Shown: positions 24,169-32,367 of the stretch, piece by piece
How positions within the stretch are numbered: the stretch's first letter is position 1
Layout: each line of letters opens with the position of its first letter
Source: JAGNKE01 sp965230245
GTDB taxonomy: Bacteria > Pseudomonadota > Alphaproteobacteria > Micavibrionales > Micavibrionaceae
DNA length: 64,000 nucleotides
Reading direction: 5' to 3'
NCBI GenBank assembly: GCA_965230245.1
Contig: OZ246000.1
Coordinates: 1,922,001-1,986,000, forward strand
Made by a program: the position numbers and the translations under genes
The notes under the pieces: generated by a model
Database searches by the model: none
Seen by the model: the letters and a program-made list of their open reading frames with translations, nothing else
What the model was told of the DNA's origin: nothing

Positions 24169-24501
24169 ATGACAGCACTTTCACAAGATCTGGTCTGGTG
24201 GGTCACCGTTATTGACCTGCCGGCCATGGCCGGCCTTTTCTGGCTTATCTGGCGGACGCGCCAGGACTTCGAACACAACCACGAACACCTGCAAAGCACG
24301 CTTGATAATCGCTGTGATCAACTGCGCGAAGCCTTACACGCCTTCAAGCTCGAAGTCGCAAGGCATTATGCCTCGCACGGCGATGTGCGCATGTTAGAAA
24401 AACGGCTGGTTGAACATCTGCTGCGTATCGAATCAAAACTTGACCAGACCGCGCTTAAGGCCGAAGGGCTTCTGGCCGCACAAAACACATCCACAGACTA
24501 A
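24169..24501 (+). CDS. Membrane-anchored coiled-coil phage protein (DUF2730-like)
   Basis: 110 residues. One N-terminal membrane helix (about 8-28, including WWVTVIDLPAMAGLFWLIW) followed by a long charged helix with coiled-coil character (EHLQSTLDNRCDQLREALHAF ... LLRIESKLDQT). This layout is common in phage lysis regions and resembles DUF2730-type or spanin-like inner membrane proteins. It is followed directly by the cell wall hydrolase gene. Confidence 0.6.
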   Translation: MTALSQDLVWWVTVIDLPAMAGLFWLIWRTRQDFEHNHEHLQSTLDNRCDQLREALHAFKLEVARHYASHGDVRMLEKRLVEHLLRIESKLDQTALKAEGLLAAQNTSTD

Positions 24502-24530
24502 GACCAACCACACCCAAGGAAAACATAAAA

Positions 24531-25067
24531 ATGAAAAAACCGACACTGACCGCCCTCAACGGCGGAAAGGCGGAGGAGACCGCCTGCGCGAATTCCGCAC
24601 ATATCTCCCGCGATGAAGACTTGCACGAGTTTTACAACAAAATCACCGTTGATGTTCTGGCACGCACACTCTGGGGCGAAGCCCGCGGGGAGGGGAATAT
24701 CGGCCTGCAGGCCGTTGCCAATGTTGTGCAGAACCGCGTCAAAATCGCTGAAAACCGCGGCGGAAAATTCTGGTGGGGCGCAAACATTATTCAGGTCTGT
24801 CAAAAACCTTACCAATTCTCATGCTGGAACCGCTCCGACCCATCATTTCGCAAATTACAGGCCGTGGACGAGCGCAACCTCTATTTCGCCACAGCTTTAC
24901 GCATCGCCCGCCGCGCCGTTCTGGATTTATTGCCTGATGTGACGAAGGGTGCCACGCACTACCACGCGAATTATGTTTCCCCGTACTGGTCCGAAGGCAA
25001 AACCCCGACCGTCACCATCGGCAACCACATTTTTTACAAACTCGTCGACCTCAAAAAAGAAGATTAA
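24531..25067 (+). CDS. Cell wall hydrolase, SleB-type endolysin
   Basis: 178 residues. The core (about 40-170) is the Hydrolase_2/SleB domain: LARTLWGEARGEGNIGLQAVANVVQNRV (catalytic Glu likely at 50) and YQFSCWN, with TKGATHYHANYVSPYW near the end. It would cleave peptidoglycan for release of particles. There is no signal peptide, so it needs a holin. AAGGAA lies upstream. The gene is followed after 9 bp by a tiny cationic peptide gene and then the holin. Confidence 0.88.
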   Translation: MKKPTLTALNGGKAEETACANSAHISRDEDLHEFYNKITVDVLARTLWGEARGEGNIGLQAVANVVQNRVKIAENRGGKFWWGANIIQVCQKPYQFSCWNRSDPSFRKLQAVDERNLYFATALRIARRAVLDLLPDVTKGATHYHANYVSPYWSEGKTPTVTIGNHIFYKLVDLKKED

Positions 25068-25076
25068 GGAACACAC

Positions 25077-25184
25077 ATGAAAAAACTTCTCTACAAACTC
25101 AAAGCCAAATTCACCGCATTCTTTGAAAAACTCAAAGCGGCCTTTGCCAAACTTAAACGCAAAATCCGCAATCTATGGAATTAA
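25077..25184 (+). CDS. 35-residue cationic amphipathic peptide in lysis cassette
   Basis: Reading frame of 35 codons plus stop, with AAGGA seven bases upstream of the ATG and the next gene starting 3 bp after its stop. It contains 13 Lys/Arg and one Glu, with hydrophobic residues spaced every three to four positions (LYKLKAKFTAFFEKLKAAF), so it should fold as a membrane-active amphipathic helix. It sits between endolysin and holin, where spanins usually are; no spanin pair is visible. The phage phiKT disruptin is a known case in which such a peptide disrupts the outer membrane in place of spanins. The function here is inferred. Confidence 0.7.
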   Translation: MKKLLYKLKAKFTAFFEKLKAAFAKLKRKIRNLWN

Positions 25185-25187
25185 ACG

Positions 25188-25727
25188 ATGCTCTCAGGTC
25201 TCTTCACAAAAATCGGTATCCCCGTCCTGCTGACCATCCTCGCCGATGTGCTGGGCGGCATAGACAACAAAGCCGCCAAAACCGCATCAAAGGCACTCGA
25301 GAAAGTCGATGAAGCCTTGAGAGCGGGGGAGATATCCCCCGAACAGCTCGCCGAAGCCAACCGCCACGCCGAACGCATGGCACAGATTGAGCTGGAAGAT
25401 TACCGCATCACGATTCAGGAAATCAACGCATCTCTGCGCGCCGAAGTCGCCTCCGAGGATAAATACGTTCGGCGCATGCGCCCGACCTTCGGCTACCTGA
25501 TGGCACTCACATGGGCGGCGCAGATGTTCGCCATCGCCTATGTGATTATCTTCGACACCGACAAGGCCGGCGTGGTCATGGCCGCGATGGGCTCTCTCAG
25601 CGCCATATGGGCGGTCGGCCTGTCCGTTCTGGGTATCTATGTCTACCGCCGCAGCGATGATAAGCAGCTCCTCGGGCAGGCCCGCGACGTGATCTTCTGG
25701 AATCCGCAAAAAGATAGTCAAAAATAG
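25188..25727 (+). CDS. Holin family protein (3TM, gene-transfer-release type)
   Basis: 179 residues. A hydrophobic N-terminal segment (about 6-23) is followed by a long charged helix (30-95) and two strong membrane helices (101-121 and 130-152). The stretch ASEDKYVRRMRPTFGYLMALTWA is characteristic of the holin family named for release of gene transfer agents (PF11351-like). It would open the inner membrane to let the endolysin out. Last gene of the island. The DNA after it (25728-25752) has a TTTTTTT run but no convincing stem. Confidence 0.82.
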   Translation: MLSGLFTKIGIPVLLTILADVLGGIDNKAAKTASKALEKVDEALRAGEISPEQLAEANRHAERMAQIELEDYRITIQEINASLRAEVASEDKYVRRMRPTFGYLMALTWAAQMFAIAYVIIFDTDKAGVVMAAMGSLSAIWAVGLSVLGIYVYRRSDDKQLLGQARDVIFWNPQKDSQK

Positions 25728-25752
25728 TGGTAAGCGCCCGTCGTTTTTTTGA

Positions 25753-26155
25753 TCAATATAACCACCATTCTGTATCCTCTTCCCATGTGTCTTTCACACG
25801 AAAAGCATCGGGTCGGATGGAAATCTCCAAACTTCGCGCTTGAGCACAAAAACACTCAAGAGCTTCAAGGATAACAGTGGCAATGCTCTCATGAGTTTCA
25901 GGAAAAGACTCTGGTATCCAAACGCCAATAACATCCCAGTCAAAAGTCCGCTGATTATCTTGAGTATCCACTCCATCAAGCGAAGCTTTATTGTAGGCCT
26001 TTACCACAATTTCATGATCGTGCCAGTCTAGAATGAAATGCTGGGGGGGGACTTTTTACATCCAGTGGTACAAAAACATCGTAAAAAATAATACCGCGCT
26101 CTTCATCACGCGCCTGCAGCGCTTCGTATTCAGTGATACTGTTTTTAAAACCCAT
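25753..26155 (-). pseudogene. Hypothetical gene with frameshift at a G8 run
   Basis: Two minus-strand frames abut at a homopolymer of eight G (26043-26050; C on the coding strand). The upstream part encodes MGFKNSITEYEALQARDEERG and reads up to LDVKSPP. With one base fewer in the run the frame continues as QHFILDWHDHEIVVKAYNKA and on to the end at 25753, giving about 134 residues. As written it stops 10 codons after the run. It may be a sequencing or assembly error, a true pseudogene or a phase-variable gene. No family was recognised. It borders the right edge of the virion island. Confidence 0.65.
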
Positions 26156-26359
26156 AAGAGACCTAAACTTTTTTTTCAAAAAATACGTGCGGATCACCCG
26201 AGATGCAAGACGATCACAAAAATTTCAAGGATTTAAGCTCTATTCTCGGTTTTCTGCACGCTATAGCCAACACTTTTAAAATACGTTAAGATTTTCCCCG
26301 TACAGTCGTACCTATCAAACCAGACAATCCGTCTGGATCGATCAGTGAGGAGACAAAGA

Positions 26360-27799
26360 GTGACCAAGAAAACCCCCATCACCGTTGCCCGCGGCGACGG
26401 CATCGGCCCCGAAATTATGGACGCAACGCTGGATATTATTGACGCGGCAGGCGCACAACTCGACATCGAGGAAATCGAAATCGGCAAGGCCGTTTATGAG
26501 CGCGGTGTCAAAAACGGGATCGAAGACTCCTCTTGGGACTCTCTTCACAGAACAAAAGTATTCCTGAAAGCGCCGATCACAACGCCGCAGGGCGGAGGCT
26601 TCAAATCTCTCAACGTCACGGTGCGAAAATCGCTGGGCCTGTTTGCCAATGTTCGCCCGTGCGTCTCTTACGCGCCATACGTCAAAACCAACTTCCCGAA
26701 CATGAACATCGTCATCATCCGCGAGAACGAGGAAGATTTATACGCGGGCATCGAACACCGCCAGACACAAAACGTCGTACAATCCTTAAAGCTTATCTCC
26801 CGCCCGGGAAGTGAGCGCATCGTCCGCTTTGCCTTTGAATACGCCCGTGCCAACGGCCGTAAAAAGGTTACCTGCATGGCCAAAGACAACATCATGAAAA
26901 AGGCTGACGGCTTGTTCCGTGCGGTCTTTGATGAAATCGGCGAGGAATACCCCGACATTGAAAAAGATTACTACATCATTGATATCGGAACTGCCCGTAT
27001 CGCCGCGCGCCCCTACGATTTCGATGTCATCGTCACCGAAAATCTGTACGGGGACATCATCTCTGATGTGGCCGTAGAAATAACAGGCTCCGTCGGCCTC
27101 GGCGGCTCCTGTAACATCGGTCAGGATTTCGGCATGTTCGAAGCCGTCCATGGCTCCGCACCTGATATCGCGGGGCAGGGGATTGCCAACCCGTCCGGCC
27201 TTCTGCTTGGCGCAGTACTAATGCTCAACCACATCGGCCAGAACGAAGTCGCAACAAATGTCCATAACGCATGGTTTAAAGCCATTGAAGACGGCATTCA
27301 CACCGGGGATATTTTTACGCCCAACCTCAGCAAGGAACGTGTGAACACCGAGGGCTTCACCAAAGCCGTCATCGAACGATTGGGCCACAAACCCGAACAA
27401 TTCACCCCCATCGATTACGGCTCCGGCGACGGAAAAGGGCTGATCATGCCACCTCTTAAAACGCCTGAAAAGGAAGACAAAAAGCTCGTTGGTGTAGATA
27501 TCTTCCTCGATTGGGAAGGAAAACCCGATGATCTGGCCAAAAAACTCGAACCTTTGAAAGCCGAAGGTCTGGAACTCAAACTCATCGCCAACAGAGGGGT
27601 AAAAGTATGGCCTGACGGGCAGCAAGGCACATTCTGTTCCGATCACTGGTGTTGCCGCTATATCGGTGATACGCTAAGCCATAGTAACATTATTGCTCAA
27701 TTAAACGAATTATCCAATGAAGGCATTGACTTCATTAAGATTGAAAACCTTTATGAATTCAATGGGAAAGCAGGGTTTACAGTTGCACAAGGCGAGTAA
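26360..27799 (+). CDS. icd: NADP-dependent isocitrate dehydrogenase, alphaproteobacterial type
   Basis: Converts isocitrate to 2-oxoglutarate in the TCA cycle. 479 residues from the GTG at 26360, chosen for AGGAGA upstream. The N-terminal two-thirds carry the isopropylmalate/isocitrate dehydrogenase core: RENEEDLYAGIEHR (substrate region), metal site VTENLYGDIISDV and FEAVHGSAPDIAGQGIANPSG. The C-terminal extension of about 145 residues, starting near PLKTPEKEDKKLVG, is typical of the Rickettsia/alphaproteobacterial subfamily and has no known catalytic role. aconitase, the preceding step, is encoded at 32801. Monocistronic by spacing. Confidence 0.95.
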   Translation: MTKKTPITVARGDGIGPEIMDATLDIIDAAGAQLDIEEIEIGKAVYERGVKNGIEDSSWDSLHRTKVFLKAPITTPQGGGFKSLNVTVRKSLGLFANVRPCVSYAPYVKTNFPNMNIVIIRENEEDLYAGIEHRQTQNVVQSLKLISRPGSERIVRFAFEYARANGRKKVTCMAKDNIMKKADGLFRAVFDEIGEEYPDIEKDYYIIDIGTARIAARPYDFDVIVTENLYGDIISDVAVEITGSVGLGGSCNIGQDFGMFEAVHGSAPDIAGQGIANPSGLLLGAVLMLNHIGQNEVATNVHNAWFKAIEDGIHTGDIFTPNLSKERVNTEGFTKAVIERLGHKPEQFTPIDYGSGDGKGLIMPPLKTPEKEDKKLVGVDIFLDWEGKPDDLAKKLEPLKAEGLELKLIANRGVKVWPDGQQGTFCSDHWCCRYIGDTLSHSNIIAQLNELSNEGIDFIKIENLYEFNGKAGFTVAQGE

Positions 27800-27841
27800 A
27801 GTTCTGTATCATACAGGTTTGAGGATGTAATAGAAGAAAAT

Positions 27842-28546
27842 ATGAATATTCGTGTTTTACCATTCTTGGCTCTTATGCTGGCTGCCCTGCCAAGCGCATC
27901 TTTTGCGTCTGAGTTTAACAATATCCCTATGCCCGAACTTGAACCCGGATCGGTAATTATTGATGACGATGAAGTCGCGCCGAACGAGCCGAATTTGGTT
28001 GAAATTACATATCTTAAAATTATGCCTCCCAGAAGCCTGAGGGAGAGGGTAGACAGGCTGATCCACGGCATAGCCATGGACATCCCGCCGGAATACGATC
28101 ATTATGGCTATGAAATAAGAAGGTTTATGGCCAAAGTCGGAAATCCTCTTATTTTTACGGATGAAGAATTTTTGATTGAGCAAATCAAAAATGTCAGAAA
28201 GGCACGCGTTGTCTTGAGGTTTTGGCAAAAACATATTCAGGACGAAATCGAAGCGATTGAGGCCGAAATTGAAAAAATCGATGCCGGATCAGGTATAAGA
28301 ACCGCTTTAAAGCAAAACAGGCAAGCAACACGATCGTTCTTCGTCGACGCACAAAGTTGGGTCGATTCTAACGAGCGCCTGCTTATGGTGATTTTTGATA
28401 TTTTCGGATACGTGCAATTTGAATATCCTGAAGTGATTTTTATTCGTCCGCACCAGCGAATAGATTTTTACAACGCCTATCAGGCGCGGCAGTTCAAGCT
28501 GAAGGAAATCAGAAAACACCAGTCATTCTCATATATGGTGTACTAA
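27842..28546 (+). CDS. Secreted protein of unknown function
   Basis: 234 residues with a signal peptide (1-19, ending SFAS). The mature protein begins with an acidic Pro-rich segment (NNIPMPELEPGSVIIDDDE) and then is mostly helical, with EAIEAEIEKID in a coiled-coil-prone stretch. No family was recognised. It ends before a bidirectional terminator shared with folD. Confidence 0.7.
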   Translation: MNIRVLPFLALMLAALPSASFASEFNNIPMPELEPGSVIIDDDEVAPNEPNLVEITYLKIMPPRSLRERVDRLIHGIAMDIPPEYDHYGYEIRRFMAKVGNPLIFTDEEFLIEQIKNVRKARVVLRFWQKHIQDEIEAIEAEIEKIDAGSGIRTALKQNRQATRSFFVDAQSWVDSNERLLMVIFDIFGYVQFEYPEVIFIRPHQRIDFYNAYQARQFKLKEIRKHQSFSYMVY

Positions 28547-28575
28547 ATTTCAGAGATTGTTTCTAAGAATATGAC

Positions 28576-28608
28576 CAAAAGCCTCGTATGACGTCAGAGG
28601 CTTTTTTT
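28576..28608. terminator. Bidirectional terminator between secreted protein gene and folD
   Basis: AGCCTC (28580-28585) / GAGGCT (28597-28602), with A run on the left and T run on the right. The right arm overlaps the last codons of folD, a compact convergent arrangement. Confidence 0.85.
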
Positions 28609-29439
28609 ACAGGCTTCAACGGTATTCAACAGCAAACAGGCAATAGTCATCGGCCCGACCCCGCCCGGAACGGGTGTGATGTATTTGGCCACGCCCAAAG
28701 CATTGTCAAAATCGACATCCCCGCAAAGCTTCCCGTCATCACCGCGGTTTATACCGACATCAATGACGCAAGCCCCCGGCTTGATCCAGTCGCTTTGTAC
28801 CATTTTGGCACGACCAACCGCCGCCACAAGAATATCGGCCTCCTGACAAATCGCATCCAGATGTTTCGTGCGCGAGTGCGCCATCGTCACGGTGCAGTTT
28901 TGTTGCAATAAAAGCTGCGCCATCGGCTTGCCGAACAAATTCGAGCGCCCGATCACAACGGCATGTAGCCCCGAAAGATCATCAAGCACAGACTTGATCA
29001 GCATCAATGAGCCTTGCGGCGTGCAAGGAACAAGACCGTCTTTCAAACCCAGAATAAGCTTCCCCGCATTGGCAATCGTCAGCCCGTCAACGTCCTTCTC
29101 CGGCGCAATCATCTGTATCAGCGCATCACTATCCAGATGGGGCGGAACGGGAAGTTGCATCAGAATACCGTGAACATCGGGATTATCATTAAACGTCTGA
29201 ATTTCGGCGGCAACTTCTTGATTGGTTGTTTGAGCGGGCAGGCGGGACTCAAAACTCTTGATCCCTGCGGCTTCGCATGCCTTGATCTTATTGCGTACAT
29301 AAACCTGTGAGGCGGGGTCATCCCCGACCAGAATGACGGCCAAACCGGGCTGCTTCGACAAAGATTTTACGTCCTCGGTAATCTTCGCCCTCAAATCGGC
29401 CGCAAAAGCCTTTCCATCGATGAATTGTGCAGTGCTCAT
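28594..29439 (-). CDS. folD: Methylenetetrahydrofolate dehydrogenase/cyclohydrolase
   Basis: Bifunctional enzyme interconverting 5,10-methylene- and 10-formyl-tetrahydrofolate, supplying formyl groups for purine synthesis (purH). 281 residues. Signatures: VGDDPASQVYVRNKIKACEAAGI (catalytic Lys and Tyr region), PEKDVDGL, GRSNLFGKPMAQLL (NADP loop) and PVPGGVGPMT. The start MSTAQFIDGKA is taken at 29439, which leaves a 5-bp gap after yggT, so the two are an operon. Confidence 0.96.
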   Translation of the reverse strand: MSTAQFIDGKAFAADLRAKITEDVKSLSKQPGLAVILVGDDPASQVYVRNKIKACEAAGIKSFESRLPAQTTNQEVAAEIQTFNDNPDVHGILMQLPVPPHLDSDALIQMIAPEKDVDGLTIANAGKLILGLKDGLVPCTPQGSLMLIKSVLDDLSGLHAVVIGRSNLFGKPMAQLLLQQNCTVTMAHSRTKHLDAICQEADILVAAVGRAKMVQSDWIKPGACVIDVGINRGDDGKLCGDVDFDNALGVAKYITPVPGGVGPMTIACLLLNTVEACKKSL

Positions 29440-29444
29440 GATAT

Positions 29445-29732
29445 CTAGTACATCAACGTAAACAAAAACCACATCAGAAATTGTATGCCGATGATAACAA
29501 CAAGAGGGGTCAAATCAATGCCCCCGATGGGCGGAACGTATTTCCTAACCGGCTTGTATACAGGGTCTGTCAGCTTCTTTAAGAGGTTGGTGAGGTTTCT
29601 TGCCGCTTCGTTTTCTTCGTTCACCAATTCGAAAGCAATAAGCCAGCTCATACCGACCTGAATAATAATAATCAGGATATAAAGCTGAACCAGAAATGAA
29701 ATGATCATAAAGATTCCGCCGAAAAGAAACAT
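29445..29732 (-). CDS. YggT family membrane protein
   Basis: 95 residues. Two membrane helices (about 8-32 and 72-95) with the family pattern LxNLLKKLTDPVYKPVRKYVPPIGGIDLTPLVVIIGIQFL, typical of YggT proteins (including the PxGGIDLxP motif). AGAGGA precedes the ATG. YggT has been linked to osmotic stress and division in other bacteria, but its exact role is unclear. It is cotranscribed with folD. Confidence 0.92.
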   Translation of the reverse strand: MFLFGGIFMIISFLVQLYILIIIIQVGMSWLIAFELVNEENEAARNLTNLLKKLTDPVYKPVRKYVPPIGGIDLTPLVVIIGIQFLMWFLFTLMY

Positions 29733-29872
29733 GTTATCCTCTTTAAATTCTTAAACTTAATCGTCTTTATAAAACGTTTGTCTCGCAAAGTAAAAGCCTT
29801 ATCAAACACCTACATTTTAATGTTATGTTCATGCAAAAGCGGTTACCCTAGTAAAGAGGGAAGGAAAACAAG

Positions 29873-30589
29873 ATGTTACCTGTCGATCCATTGACAATCG
29901 CATCCATGCTCGTGCTTGCAGGCTCAGAGCCGACTTGCCCGACTCCGCCCTTAACCAGAATCAACATTATCCCGAGCACCAGCGAAGTCAAATACGACAC
30001 CAAACAAACCTTAAAACAGCTTCAGGGATACAGCACCGATACCGTTGATCCTTATGGCTTTCACGGTGTAACGGTGACACAGGCCTTTATGAAGGGGCAA
30101 ATCAAACCATCATGGAAACTCGATGTAAAATACGATTTCAACGAGCGATACGGATTTTACTGCCTCTGGTACAACGAGGTTACGGTAAAAATCGAAATCG
30201 ACCCGACCATTGTGATCGCCAAGGAATTATATGAAGACCGCTGCATGCGCAAGGCGCTGATTGAACACGAAATGAAACACGTGAAGGTCGACCGTATTGT
30301 GGTCAATAAATACGCCAAAACCATCGGAAAGAAAATCTATGACGCACTGGCGCAGCGCGGCTTTTCCGTCGGGCCCATCCCCGCAAAATACGGACAGGAC
30401 ACAATGGATCGTATGCACCGCGTCGTGAACCAGATCCTCGATCTGGAATTCCGCAAAATGGGAATTGAACGCATGGAACAGCAACGCGCCGTGGATACAC
30501 TTGAAGAATATCAAAGCGTGGATGACCAATGCCCGCTATTCAAGAAAAACAAGCAGAAGATCTACGCCGACCTGCACAAATCTGATTAG
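29873..30589 (+). CDS. Predicted zinc metalloprotease (HExxH, DUF922-like)
   Basis: 238 residues. The motif HEMKH (132-136) inside ALIEHEMKHVKVD is a zinc-binding HExxH with catalytic Glu, preceded by beta strands (WYNEVTVKIEIDPTIVIA), the arrangement of DUF922-type predicted proteases. The N terminus lacks a clear signal peptide but is hydrophobic for the first 18 residues, so it may be exported by a short signal. No operon partner; the metB gene is convergent. Confidence 0.6.
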   Translation: MLPVDPLTIASMLVLAGSEPTCPTPPLTRINIIPSTSEVKYDTKQTLKQLQGYSTDTVDPYGFHGVTVTQAFMKGQIKPSWKLDVKYDFNERYGFYCLWYNEVTVKIEIDPTIVIAKELYEDRCMRKALIEHEMKHVKVDRIVVNKYAKTIGKKIYDALAQRGFSVGPIPAKYGQDTMDRMHRVVNQILDLEFRKMGIERMEQQRAVDTLEEYQSVDDQCPLFKKNKQKIYADLHKSD

Positions 30590-30598
30590 TCGATCTGC

Positions 30599-31747
30599 TT
30601 AAGACAGCGCGCCGAGAAGATCGCCTAGTAAATCATCAATGTGCTCGACGCCGACAGATAGCCTTAAAAGCTGGTCGGAAACGCCTGCTTTTTCACGTGC
30701 CTCAGGGCCCATCGAAACATGCGTCATCGTTGCGGGGTGGTTGATCAGGCTCTCCGTCCCGCCCAGTGATTGTGCGAGCCTGAAAATCTCCAGCTTCCCC
30801 ACAAATGCCTTTGCCGTCTCAAGATCACCGTCCAACTCAAGGCTCAGCATCGCGCCGAATCCTTCCTGCTGTTTCTTGGCAATCTCGTGATGCTCGTGAG
30901 AGGGCAGGCCGGGATAGTAAACCCGCGCCACTTTCGGATGCTCCTCCAACGCCTTGGCAATCGCCATCGCATTTTCCTGCGCCCTGTGAACCCGAAGCTC
31001 CAGCGTACGCATCCCGCGCAGCGTCATAAAGGAATCGAACGGTGCGCCGATCACGCCCAAAGAGTTCGCCCAGAAATCCAGCTCCGTCCAAATCTCTTCC
31101 GTCTTTGCAATCACGCATCCCCCGACAATATCGCTATGTCCGTTCAGGAATTTTGTCGTGGAGTGGTAAACAATGTCCGCCCCCAGATGCAGCGGTTGCT
31201 GCAACATCGGCGACAGGAACGTGTTATCACAAACGGTCAGCGCCTCAACGTCTTTTGCTCGTTTGGCAATCGCCGCAATATCGGCCGTCCGCATGACGGG
31301 GTTGCTCGGGCTTTCAATCAACACCATCTTTGGTGTTTCCGAAAACATCTCTTCAACGCCCTCTGCGCTGTAACAATCGGCAAACTTCAAACGGAAATGC
31401 TTCTTCTCCGCCAAGGCCGACATCATGCGGTAAGAGCGCCCGTAACAATCATATGGCGCAACGATTAAATCCTCAGGATCCAGCAAATGCAAAATCAGCG
31501 TCAACGCCGACATACCCGAAGATGTTACGCACGCCGCATGCCCGCCCTCAAGCTCGGCCAGCGCATGCGCAAGATGGTCGCGTGTCGGGTTGCGCGTACG
31601 ACTGTATTCATACGGGGCTTTTTTCTCGATCCCCTCGATCTGAAATGTCGAGGACATGTAAATTGGCGGAACAACGGCATGATGCGCGGCATCGTCACCG
31701 ATCCCCGCCTGAACAACACAAGTGCGTCTTTTCTTATTCTTAGTCAT
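30599..31747 (-). CDS. metB: Cystathionine gamma-synthase (trans-sulfuration PLP enzyme)
   Basis: 382 residues from the ATG at 31747. PLP lysine at 199 in HSTTKFLNGHSD. The stretches YSRTRNPTRD, PYDCYGRSYRMM, DNTFLSPMLQQPL, ELDFWANSLGVIGAPFDSF and SLGGTESLINHPATMTH match MetB of E. coli more closely than gamma- or beta-lyases, but the reaction among these homologues cannot be fixed by eye. MetB joins activated homoserine and cysteine in methionine synthesis. A promoter-like TTGACA (31778-31783), 18-nt spacer and ATAGAT lies so close that the transcript may be leaderless. Confidence 0.88.
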   Translation of the reverse strand: MTKNKKRRTCVVQAGIGDDAAHHAVVPPIYMSSTFQIEGIEKKAPYEYSRTRNPTRDHLAHALAELEGGHAACVTSSGMSALTLILHLLDPEDLIVAPYDCYGRSYRMMSALAEKKHFRLKFADCYSAEGVEEMFSETPKMVLIESPSNPVMRTADIAAIAKRAKDVEALTVCDNTFLSPMLQQPLHLGADIVYHSTTKFLNGHSDIVGGCVIAKTEEIWTELDFWANSLGVIGAPFDSFMTLRGMRTLELRVHRAQENAMAIAKALEEHPKVARVYYPGLPSHEHHEIAKKQQEGFGAMLSLELDGDLETAKAFVGKLEIFRLAQSLGGTESLINHPATMTHVSMGPEAREKAGVSDQLLRLSVGVEHIDDLLGDLLGALS

Positions 31748-31977
31748 GGAAACATCTATGAAGGGGCAGGGCGGTTTTGTCAATTTAGAAACAAAAACTT
31801 ACGGAACCATTCTAACTCAATCAAAATAGTATTTAACATCATGCCAGTATATTTCCTGCGTCACAAAGTCTTGCAGTGACACAAACGTAACTTTCACAAT
31901 ATCCTTAGGCCATCCTTCAACATAGGAGCAAGCACTGACTATGAAAGTGTCTGACTTTAGGTCAACAAGCATAGTAC

Positions 31978-32367
31978 TTAAAGCACGTCGACCGATAATT
32001 TATAGTTTTTTTGCTGGGAATCTTGAACCTCACCCCGAATGAATAGAGGGGAGTACGTAAATTCTTTGTCTAATTCCTCGTTACCAAATATTTTTGCAAG
32101 AAACGTCTTCTCTTCATCAAGCCCATGGTAACCAAGAACAAAACACAGACGGGAACCATTAGAGGAAAAAGGGATGGTTTCTTTTGGCATCAAAGTTACG
32201 ACTTTGTCTTTTTCAAGCTCAGTATAACCTTGAAGACCATAAGTCTTGTAATCTTGATCATACGGCAATCTGGGGAACTTAAAACTTTTCCCTTCAGCAT
32301 ACGATTGTACGGGTGCAAAAAGTAATGCGCCCATAATAACCAAAGCTAAAGCAAAATTCCTAGCCAT
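31978..32367 (-). CDS. Small secreted protein of unknown function
   Basis: 129 residues with a signal peptide (1-24, ending SYA). The mature part has LPYDQDYKTYGLQGYTELEKDKVVTLMPKET and ends with a beta-prone tail. No family was recognised. It is AT-rich, and 230 bp of non-coding DNA separate it from metB. Confidence 0.65.
   Translation of the reverse strand: MARNFALALVIMGALLFAPVQSYAEGKSFKFPRLPYDQDYKTYGLQGYTELEKDKVVTLMPKETIPFSSNGSRLCFVLGYHGLDEEKTFLAKIFGNEELDKEFTYSPLFIRGEVQDSQQKNYKLSVDVL

Larger units (their letters stand above)
6700..25735 (+). mobile_element. Podovirus-type virion island without replication or integration genes
   Basis: About 19 kb of mostly + strand genes in the order typical of T7-like phages: portal, scaffold, major capsid, tail tube A, tail tube B, internal protein, tail fibre/spike, small-terminase candidate, large terminase, lysis genes. 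GC is visibly higher than in the flanks, with frequent Rho-independent terminators. No integrase, excisionase, repressor, RNA or DNA polymerase, primase, ligase or recombination gene is present, and no direct repeats that could be att sites were seen at 6570-6761 or 25728-25800. The large T7 ejection proteins (gp15/gp16 type) are also absent. It could be a remnant prophage or a domesticated element making particles, such as a gene transfer agent. Confidence 0.85.

Noticed and set aside
19539..25735. Diversity-generating retroelement, suspected because of BPP-1-like traits of the island
   Set aside because: No reverse transcriptase gene and no near-identical template/variable repeat pair were seen; the duplicated spike domains are too diverged.
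31745..31783. Alternative TTG start for metB 12 codons upstream
   Set aside because: The TTG is part of a promoter-like TTGACA, and the extra residues do not match the family.
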